Position numbers and translations under genes: made by a program
Origin: Pseudomonadota bacterium
Lineage (GTDB): Bacteria > Pseudomonadota > Alphaproteobacteria > Rhizobiales > Devosiaceae
Assembly: GCA_023433985.1 (NCBI GenBank)
Contig: JAEYTN010000144.1
Span: forward strand, 1 to 7,432
DNA length: 7,432 nt
Direction: 5' to 3'
Shown here: positions 1-5,693 of the stretch, in pieces
How positions within the stretch are numbered: position 1 is the stretch's first letter
How the letters are laid out: every line of letters starts with the position of its first letter
The notes under the pieces: generated by a model
What the model was told of the DNA's origin: nothing
The model's input: only the letters and a program-made list of their open reading frames with translations
The model's database searches: none

Positions 1-123
1 CTCAAGGACAACCCGCAGATCGCGGACATCATCGAGCGCGGCGTCCGCGAAAGCTCCGGCATCCTGTCCGAAGCCCTTCTCGCCGGCCCCGAAGGGGACG
101 AGGGCGACGAAGGCGAGCCCTGA
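1..123 (+). CDS. recA: RecA recombinase, C-terminal end only (partial)
   Basis: The first 40 codons of the window read in frame to a TGA at 121-123. The tail begins LKDNPQIADIIERG, continues with a V-R-E-S-S-G-I-L segment, and ends in a Gly/Glu/Asp-rich acidic stretch. This is the usual end of alphaproteobacterial RecA, where an 'FL(K/R)DNP...IE..(I/L/V)R...G' helix precedes an acidic tail that modulates DNA binding. RecA is the cytoplasmic ATP-dependent strand-exchange protein of homologous recombination and the SOS co-protease. The catalytic core, Walker motifs and start codon lie outside the window, so only the tail supports the call. A strong terminator begins 22 bases after the stop. The gene is convergent with the fusion gene at 331-3648. 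Identification rests on remembered family resemblance and is fairly sure. Confidence 0.85.
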   Translation, partial: LKDNPQIADIIERGVRESSGILSEALLAGPEGDEGDEGEP

Positions 124-145
124 TACCAAACGTTCATTTACATTA

Positions 146-170
146 AAAAGGGCGCCCCAGGCGCCCTTTT
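146..170. terminator. Bidirectional intrinsic terminator between recA and the fusion gene
   Basis: A perfect GC-rich stem GGGCGCC (150-156) and GGCGCCC (160-166) closes a three-base loop CCA. It is flanked by AAAA (146-149) and TTTT (167-170), which extend the pairing to 11 bp. The T run serves recA on the + strand. The A run 145-149 becomes a T run for the convergent minus-strand transcript. The hairpin lies 22 bases beyond the recA stop and about 160 bases beyond the stop of the fusion gene, so it probably ends both transcripts. Confidence 0.9.
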
Positions 171-330
171 CGCATTCAGGATGCTTTCAGGCTCCGTTCA
201 TGCAGATGAACATGGGAGTGCGTAGCGCCCTAATCGTCCCAGCGGCATTCGGCTACAAGGCAGAGCGCGGCGTTTGCGGCAGCGACCTAGAAATCGTGCA
301 AGGGCCACCGGGTTGTGCGTGAGCTGCGGC

Positions 331-3300
331 CTAACCGCCAGCTACCGTAGCGATCGCGGCGGCATAGGTGATCCCGCCTCCAAACGCCACGAGACCCAGC
401 CGCTGGCCCGGCTTCGTCGTCGGCATAGCGTCCATCAGCGCCATCGGAATAGTCGAGGAACTGGTGTTGCCCATGGTCCGGATGATCGAGTGCGCCGGGC
501 GGCCGGAGCGGCGCGCGATGGCGTCGATGATGCGCTGGTTGGCCTGGTGCGGCACCATCAGGTCGATGTCGTCCATCGAAATTCCTTCGGCGGCGCAAGC
601 ACTTGTGAGCGTAGCTGTCATGGCACGGACAGCGTCGGCAAAGACTTCGCGGCCGTTCATGCGGATGTAGCCTTCACCCGCCCGGGGCACACTCAGCAGC
701 TCGCCGGGCTCCGGGGCGCCCGCGATGGTAGGTTGCGCATAGGTGAAAAGCGGTGCCCGGTCGCCGTTGGCTGCCTGCACCAGCGACGCGGTTGCCGCAT
801 CGGCAAACAGCACCGCGGTATTGAAGTCGTTCTGGTCGAGCAACGGCGACAGCACCTCCGACGTCACCACCAGCACTCGCGCCTGCGGGTTGTTGGTCAC
901 GTAGTCCCGCGCGTTTGCAAGGGCATAGAGGTAGCCCGAGCAGGCAGCATTGATGTCGTAGGTGGGCAGGCTCGCGCGATTGCCGTCCGTCATCGCGTCC
1001 GCGACGCGGGATGCCAAGGACGGCGTGATCATGTCCGGCGTGCCGGTCGCAGCAATCACCAGGTCAATGTCATCGATCGAAAGATGCTGCTCGTCCAACA
1101 GTTTACGTGTAGCTGCGCTGGCCAGGGAGAACACAGTCTCACCGGGAAGCACCCAGCGCCGGCTCTCAATACCGGTCAGCTTGACGATGTCCGCTACATC
1201 ACGGGTCTGCCAGTTCCCCTTGAGGTCGGCATTGTTGATCTTCCGCCCGCCGCTCACACCGGCAATGCCGGCAACGCCCACGGTGACCGCCGCGCGGCCC
1301 CCGATCGCCGGCGTCGCAACGACTTGGCGGCGCTTCAGGATGGCCTTGTCGATGCGCTCGGCGGTGACGGTAGCCTGGCGCTGAACCGAGGCCGGATCGG
1401 CCTCGACGTAGATGAGGGGGGCGCCAACCGGTACCTTGTCCTTGAGCGCCACAGGAATCGATAGCACCTTGCCGGTCACCGTCGCCTGCACGTCGACAGC
1501 GGCCTTGGTCGCCTCGACGACCGCCACGAGGTCGCCGGTCTTGATCAGGTCGCCCGGCTTCACCAGCAATTCAACGATCTCGACCTCATCGTCGGCGGGG
1601 CCGGAGCCGATTGCCGCGATCGCCGCGGGGCCATCCGACGCCTTTTCGACTTCCCACGCGAGGTCGAAGCCGAGCAGTTTGGCGGCCGCTTCCATGATGC
1701 GGCGGTAGGAGGGCAGGGTCTCGATCTGCCGCTCGAAATGGAACGGGACGTGAATGTCGTCGCGGGTGACACGCCTTGCGGCGACCGGCACGCCGGCCTT
1801 CTCCATCGCCGTCGCCATCACCTCGGCGCCAAAGCCAGCCGTGTGGTTATCCTCATGCACGACCAGCAGTTTTCCAGTCCGGCGCACCGAGCGCAGTACT
1901 GCATCCTCGTCCCACGGCGAGATCGAACGAAGGTCGATCACATCGAGCGCGGCGCCGGCGTTGGTCAGAGTGTCGTTGGCGAGAAGGCTCTGGGTCAGCG
2001 GGTTGCCCCAGGTCACCAGCGTGAGCTCGTTCCCGCTGACGACAGTCCGTGAGCGTCCGGGAGCCACGAACTGCTCTTCGGTATCCGCCGAAGTGCGACG
2101 GTCTCCAATGTTCAGGAGGCTCTTGGGGTAAAGGAACACGGTCGGCCGGGGCGAGGCGAAGGCGGCGTTGAGCAGGCCGGCCGCGTCGCCGGCCGAAGAC
2201 GGCATCACCACGTCGATGCCCGGCACGTGTGCGAGTACGGATTCCAGCGTTTGTGCATGGAAAGGGCCGAGGCCCGCCTTGTAGCCGCCGCAGCTCACCA
2301 TAAGAATCACGGGGCATTGCCAGGCGCCATCGGTACGCCAGAACATCGAGCCCAGCTCGGAGACGATCTGGTTGAAGGCAAGCGGCAGGAAGTCGGCGAA
2401 CTGCAGGAACGCCACCGGCCGTTGCCCGGCGAGGGCGCGGCCGATGGAGGTGCCGACGATGGTCGATTCCGAAAGCGGAGCGTTGCGCACCCTGCCGGGA
2501 AAAGCGGTGGACAGGCCGCGGGTCACGCCAAACACGTCGCCCTTGGGATCCTCGATATCCTGCCCGAGCAGCGTCACTTCGCGGTTGGCGGCGAGCTGGT
2601 CGCGCAGCACCCGGTTCAGCGCCTCCCGCATGGTCAGGGTCGGCGCCGCCGGATCTCCGCGATACTCGCGGCGGGAGGCAAAGTCGGCGGGGTAGGGGGC
2701 CTTGGCAGCCCCGGCGACCTCCGGCGGCGCTTCAGCGCGTGCCTCGTTGGCCGCCGCTGCGACCTCGGCGATCAGCGTGGTTTCGAGCTGGGCGAGCGCA
2801 GTGTCACCCATCTGCGACTCGCGCAGCGCCTGGCGGATCGCTTCCAGCGGATCGCGAACGCTGACGGCGCGGATCTCGTCTGCGGTGCGATAGATGCTCT
2901 GGTCGTCGGCGTTCGTGTGATCGCTCAGGCGCTCGAGGTCCATGAGCAGCAGCGTAGGGACACGGCCGGCGCGCGTCTCGGTAACCGCCGCCTCGAAAGC
3001 GGCGCGAGTGGCCGCAAGGTCGACGCCGTCGACACGACGGATGGGCAAGCCGAAGAAGCTGTCGGCCGGGCCATTCGGAAGGTCGAAGAAGGTTTGGCCG
3101 GGGGTCTTGGTCGAGATCGACCAGCGGTTGTTCTGCACCACGAATACGACCGGCGCCTCGCTGCGCACGGCTTCTGCCACGGCCTCGAGGAACTCGCCCT
3201 GTTGGGTGGTGCCGTCGCCGACGCAGCAGATCACGACTGGCGAATCCGCATGGAATTTCACGGCCTGGGCGTTGCCGACGGCGTGTAGCGCATTGTTCCC

Positions 3301-3648
3301 TACAGGACCGACCATCGACGCCACGTTGAGGTGGCGCGCGGAGAAGTGCGCGCTCATCTGGCGACCGGCGGAATGCGAGGGGCCGGTTGCGAGGAGGCCA
3401 CGGAAGAACTCGGTTACCGGCAGGCCGCGCGCCAGGAGCAGCGCCTTGTCGCGGTAGTGAAGGTGCAGCCAGTCCTCAGGACCCAGGTAGTCCGCGATCA
3501 GCGCCGTCGACTCGTGGCCAGCACCGGATACATGGAAATGCGCCAACCCCTGCTTCACGAGGTCCTGTTCGACGCGATCGATCTCGCGGGCCAGGAACAT
3601 CGCGCGGTGGAGCCGCAGCATGGTGGGGATGTCTGAGGTCATCAGCAT
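331..3648 (-). CDS. Fused branched-chain 2-oxoacid dehydrogenase E1-alpha/E1-beta, lipoyl domain and FabH-like ketoacyl synthase III
   Basis: This 1105-residue protein has four modules in one frame. Residues about 1-310 are E1-alpha: thiamine diphosphate motif GDG (144-146) to NN (173-174), GRQM (95-98), and the loop HTNADDQSIYR (244-254), which matches branched-chain rather than pyruvate dehydrogenases. Residues about 335-660 are E1-beta, with PLSE (Glu394) and the HAQTLES loop (His464). Residues about 686-749 are a lipoyl domain with VEATKAAVDV, attachment Lys715. Residues about 786-1105 are KAS III with Cys903 (AACSG), His1034 (PHQAN), Asn1061 (GNTSS) and a C-terminal FGGGIT. No E2 acyltransferase (HxxxDG) or E3-binding domain is seen. 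Predicted role: oxidative decarboxylation of a 2-oxoacid, acylation of the lipoyl arm, and Claisen condensation with malonyl-ACP. E3 and ACP must come from elsewhere. The ATG at 3648 is the first possible one, since an in-frame TAG lies 15 bases upstream. No clear Shine-Dalgarno precedes it. Domain calls are firm; the combined reaction and substrate are inferred. Confidence 0.93.
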   Translation of the reverse strand: MLMTSDIPTMLRLHRAMFLAREIDRVEQDLVKQGLAHFHVSGAGHESTALIADYLGPEDWLHLHYRDKALLLARGLPVTEFFRGLLATGPSHSAGRQMSAHFSARHLNVASMVGPVGNNALHAVGNAQAVKFHADSPVVICCVGDGTTQQGEFLEAVAEAVRSEAPVVFVVQNNRWSISTKTPGQTFFDLPNGPADSFFGLPIRRVDGVDLAATRAAFEAAVTETRAGRVPTLLLMDLERLSDHTNADDQSIYRTADEIRAVSVRDPLEAIRQALRESQMGDTALAQLETTLIAEVAAAANEARAEAPPEVAGAAKAPYPADFASRREYRGDPAAPTLTMREALNRVLRDQLAANREVTLLGQDIEDPKGDVFGVTRGLSTAFPGRVRNAPLSESTIVGTSIGRALAGQRPVAFLQFADFLPLAFNQIVSELGSMFWRTDGAWQCPVILMVSCGGYKAGLGPFHAQTLESVLAHVPGIDVVMPSSAGDAAGLLNAAFASPRPTVFLYPKSLLNIGDRRTSADTEEQFVAPGRSRTVVSGNELTLVTWGNPLTQSLLANDTLTNAGAALDVIDLRSISPWDEDAVLRSVRRTGKLLVVHEDNHTAGFGAEVMATAMEKAGVPVAARRVTRDDIHVPFHFERQIETLPSYRRIMEAAAKLLGFDLAWEVEKASDGPAAIAAIGSGPADDEVEIVELLVKPGDLIKTGDLVAVVEATKAAVDVQATVTGKVLSIPVALKDKVPVGAPLIYVEADPASVQRQATVTAERIDKAILKRRQVVATPAIGGRAAVTVGVAGIAGVSGGRKINNADLKGNWQTRDVADIVKLTGIESRRWVLPGETVFSLASAATRKLLDEQHLSIDDIDLVIAATGTPDMITPSLASRVADAMTDGNRASLPTYDINAACSGYLYALANARDYVTNNPQARVLVVTSEVLSPLLDQNDFNTAVLFADAATASLVQAANGDRAPLFTYAQPTIAGAPEPGELLSVPRAGEGYIRMNGREVFADAVRAMTATLTSACAAEGISMDDIDLMVPHQANQRIIDAIARRSGRPAHSIIRTMGNTSSSTIPMALMDAMPTTKPGQRLGLVAFGGGITYAAAIATVAGG

Positions 3649-3756
3649 GGCGGCGCCAAGCTAAACCCGGCAAACGAGAAAAACCAGAACAACAAACCTC
3701 AACGACCGGCATGCATGGCTGATTTGCCACAGTGACGGCAGTCGCCCGACTTTCGC
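3649..3756 (-). promoter_or_regulatory. Leader between the M23 peptidase and the fusion gene; no recognisable promoter
   Basis: The gap of 108 bases separates two genes of the same strand. Read in the sense of the fusion gene, its second half is rich in T and G (about 3664-3706), ending in a GC-rich GGCGCCGCC directly before the ATG. I see no convincing -35/-10 pair, no strong purine-rich ribosome-binding site and no terminator hairpin. The gene may be read through from the M23 peptidase or start from a promoter I cannot recognise. Confidence 0.3.
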
Positions 3757-4959
3757 CTAGCCGCCAACATACTCGGCGAGCCGGCGGCCTGCAGCGAGGA
3801 ATCTGCCCGGATCGACGGCCTTGTCCTTGCTGCGTACCTCGAAATGGAGGTGCGGGCCGGTGGAGCGGCCGGTGGAGCCGACCTTGGCGATCGGCGTGCC
3901 GGCATTGACGACTTGGCCTTCCTTGACGAGGAAGGCGCTGAGGTGCCCGTAGCGGGTGACGAGGCCGGCGGAATGGGTGACCTCGACCAGGTTGCCGTAG
4001 CCAGACTTCTGCCCCACGAAGGTCACCTTGCCGTAGCCCGCGCTTGCCACCGTGGTGCCGTTTGGAGCGGGGAAGTCGATCCCGGCATGGAAGGCGCGAC
4101 CGCCGCTGAAGGGGTCCTTGCGGTTGCCGAAGCCGGAGCTGATGCGGGTTGGGGAATCCATCGGCTTGTGAATCGGCGCGAGGTCGGCGGCCTTCCTGGC
4201 CACCTGGAAACGAGCCAGAGCGAGGAAGACGTCGTTTGCGTCATCCACGATCGAATCTGCGTCGGCAGCGCCGACCGCCGGAATGAACGGGCCGCCGACG
4301 CCATCGTCCAGTCCATCGGGCATTCTTGGCTTGATGCCAAGCCCACGGAGCTCGCCGAGGATGGCGTCAGTCGACTCCGTTGCGGTTTCGGCGAGGCCGG
4401 CAAGCGCCAGCCGGCTCTCCTCCATCATGGTGGACATGGTCGCGCTGGCAGCGGCGATCTGGTCGGCTTCGGATGTGCCCACCGCGGACACAGGCGCGAA
4501 CGCCAGGTCACCTGGGCCGTCTTCATCTTCTTCGGATTTGGGCAGCGCGGCAGTATCTATGCCCAGCTCGGCCGCCTTGTCGGCCAGCTGCTTCACCAGT
4601 TGATGCTGTTCGAGCAAGAGCTCCTGCTGCTGCGTCAACTCCTGCAACTGCAGGTTGATGTCCCCGGTCTGGGCGAAGTGCCGGGAGTGTAGCCGGTCGA
4701 CCTCAAGGCGCAGCTGGGCAATGCGATCCTCGTAGGCAGCCACGATGGCGTCGGTCTGGCCGGTCATCAGCCCTGAGATATCGGGTGCCATCAGGAAGCC
4801 GACGAGGGTCAGGGCGTTGGTGGCGAGCAGGCCACCGAAAAGGCTGTAGAGGAAGGCGGGGCGAATGCCAGCGCCCTTGGGCTTGGGGACCGGCACCGGT
4901 CGGCTGGCGCGGCTGAACACCTTCGCCGGAGGCTGCTGGGCACTCGCCTTGATACGCAC
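3757..4959 (-). CDS. Membrane-anchored M23 (LytM-type) metallopeptidase
   Basis: This 400-residue protein has a basic, proline-rich N-terminal cytoplasmic segment (1-33) and one hydrophobic membrane segment (about 34-57). A Gln/Leu/Glu-rich region predicted as coiled coil follows (about 70-135), then a variable periplasmic region. The C-terminal M23 domain spans about 268-388. Zinc ligands are visible: HAGID gives His291 and Asp295, and HLH gives His372. His339 (YGHL) and His370 complete the usual catalytic set, so the enzyme looks active. The family cuts peptide cross-links in peptidoglycan, usually during growth or division, and the coiled coil recalls EnvC/MepM-type regulators. The start is GTG at 4959: GGAG lies 8 bases upstream and an in-frame TAG lies at 4981-4983, so a longer start is not possible. 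It lies 78 bases after the peroxiredoxin stop on the same strand. The exact substrate is not predictable. Confidence 0.9.
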   Translation of the reverse strand: MRIKASAQQPPAKVFSRASRPVPVPKPKGAGIRPAFLYSLFGGLLATNALTLVGFLMAPDISGLMTGQTDAIVAAYEDRIAQLRLEVDRLHSRHFAQTGDINLQLQELTQQQELLLEQHQLVKQLADKAAELGIDTAALPKSEEDEDGPGDLAFAPVSAVGTSEADQIAAASATMSTMMEESRLALAGLAETATESTDAILGELRGLGIKPRMPDGLDDGVGGPFIPAVGAADADSIVDDANDVFLALARFQVARKAADLAPIHKPMDSPTRISSGFGNRKDPFSGGRAFHAGIDFPAPNGTTVASAGYGKVTFVGQKSGYGNLVEVTHSAGLVTRYGHLSAFLVKEGQVVNAGTPIAKVGSTGRSTGPHLHFEVRSKDKAVDPGRFLAAGRRLAEYVGG

Positions 4960-4967
4960 GACCGCAA

Positions 4968-4971
4968 CTCC
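4968..4971 (-). promoter_or_regulatory. Ribosome-binding site of the M23 peptidase
   Basis: On the minus strand GGAG sits 8 bases before the GTG at 4959. Together with the in-frame stop just upstream (4981-4983), it fixes the GTG as the start. Confidence 0.75.
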
Positions 4972-5037
4972 GGTACGCCACTAAACTGGCTCCAGATGAT
5001 GATCCGTTAAGGTTAACAAGCCGCAAAAGGGCCGCGA

Positions 5038-5547
5038 TCAGGGCGTTTCGGGGCGGCGCGCGGGTTTATGTGTGAGCGAGGAGAGGCTGCGGACGCGCTC
5101 CAGCACCTTGGCGGCGTGGCCCTTGATCCGGGTGGCGTAGATCACATCGGCGACTTTGCCGGCAGCGTCTACTACCACCGTTGCGCGCTTCACTCCCATG
5201 AACTCGACGCCCCACAGCTTCTTGAGTTGCCATAGTCCATAGGTATCGATCACCGCATGATCGGGGTCGGAGGCCAAGGGGGCGCCGAGATTGTATTTGT
5301 CACGGAAGGTGCAGTGCTTCTCGACTGTGTCGGGCGAGATGCCGACCACCACGGCCTTCAGCTTCAGAAACTCGGGCATCAGGTCGGTGAACTCGATGTT
5401 TTCGAGCGTGCAGCCCTCGGTGTCGTCCTGCGGATAGAAGTAGAGCACGACGGGATGGCCCAGATGCCGGCTCAGGCGAAACCTTTCATAGGCGTCGGTG
5501 GTCAGCTCGAAGTCCGGCGCGGGAGCGCCGATGGCGGGAACGGGCAT
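5038..5547 (-). CDS. bcp: Bcp/PrxQ-type peroxiredoxin (thiol peroxidase)
   Basis: This 169-residue cytoplasmic protein has the AhpC/TSA thioredoxin fold. The opening GAPAPDFELTT and the active-site segment YFYPQDDTEGCT place the peroxidatic cysteine at Cys46 with Thr43. Arg121 (KRATVVVD) is the conserved arginine that stabilises the thiolate. Such enzymes reduce hydrogen peroxide and organic hydroperoxides using thioredoxin. In many Bcp proteins the resolving cysteine lies five residues after the first (GCTxExC). Here that position is Ile51. The only other cysteine is Cys79 (EKHCTF), so it is either a one-Cys enzyme or uses Cys79. The length is typical for the family, with a slightly extended Pro/Arg-rich C-terminus (160-169). 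The ATG at 5547 has a weak GGA six bases upstream. It is the first gene of a minus-strand run with the M23 peptidase and divergent from the AsmA-like gene. Confidence 0.9.
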   Translation of the reverse strand: MPVPAIGAPAPDFELTTDAYERFRLSRHLGHPVVLYFYPQDDTEGCTLENIEFTDLMPEFLKLKAVVVGISPDTVEKHCTFRDKYNLGAPLASDPDHAVIDTYGLWQLKKLWGVEFMGVKRATVVVDAAGKVADVIYATRIKGHAAKVLERVRSLSSLTHKPARRPETP

Positions 5548-5693
5548 TGCAGGTCCGAACGAAAATGGCCGAAAACTGTGGCTCCGAGGGGTGTTAGTGC
5601 CATATTCCAGCCGGTATCATCGGGCAGGTGAAGCGCCGCTCGGGTTGATTCTAGAATAGGGTGGCAAACCGGGCAGTCTCAAGTCGGAAAGCA
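5548..5693. promoter_or_regulatory. Divergent intergenic region, presumed promoters for the peroxiredoxin and AsmA-like genes
   Basis: The 146-base region separates two divergent genes and so must hold or adjoin both promoters. On the + strand TAGAAT at 5652-5657 resembles a -10 box, but no good -35 lies 17 bases upstream (5629-5634 reads TGAAGC). I found no clear minus-strand promoter and no operator-like palindrome. The regulatory role is inferred from gene layout rather than seen. Confidence 0.4.
5686..5690 (+). promoter_or_regulatory. Probable ribosome-binding site of the AsmA-like gene
   Basis: GGAAA lies three bases before the GTG at 5694 (five bases from the end of GGA). It favours this GTG over the in-frame GTG at 5661, which has an AGG directly abutting it. 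Confidence 0.5.

Noticed and set aside
196..211. Inverted repeat GTTCAT-GCAG-ATGAAC between recA and the fusion gene
   Set aside because: A six-base AT-containing stem without a T run, between two convergent gene ends; too weak for a terminator and badly placed for an operator.
274..1464. 396-residue open frame on the + strand
   Set aside because: It lies wholly opposite the lipoyl and KAS III part of the fusion gene, is Arg/His/Gly-rich with no recognisable domain, and is the usual antisense shadow of high-GC coding DNA.
1402..1593. The carrier domain as a biotinyl domain
   Set aside because: Biotin domains usually have an (A)MKM motif; here the lysine is in EATKAA, which fits the lipoyl ExDKA pattern and the E1 context.
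2227..3288. 353-residue open frame on the + strand
   Set aside because: Antisense to the E1 domains, whose motifs are clear on the other strand; composition is that of a shadow frame.
3844..4692. 282-residue open frame on the + strand
   Set aside because: Antisense to the M23 peptidase, which has all catalytic residues and a good start; the + frame shows no known domain.
4703..5026. 107-residue minus-strand frame overlapping the M23 start
   Set aside because: Overlaps the M23 N-terminus in another frame; the GTG at 4959 with GGAG and the recognisable membrane anchor explain this region.
5629..5657. Sigma-70 promoter for the AsmA-like gene using TAGAAT at 5652
   Set aside because: The -10 is plausible, but the -35 position reads TGAAGC with little match, so it was not listed as a separate promoter.
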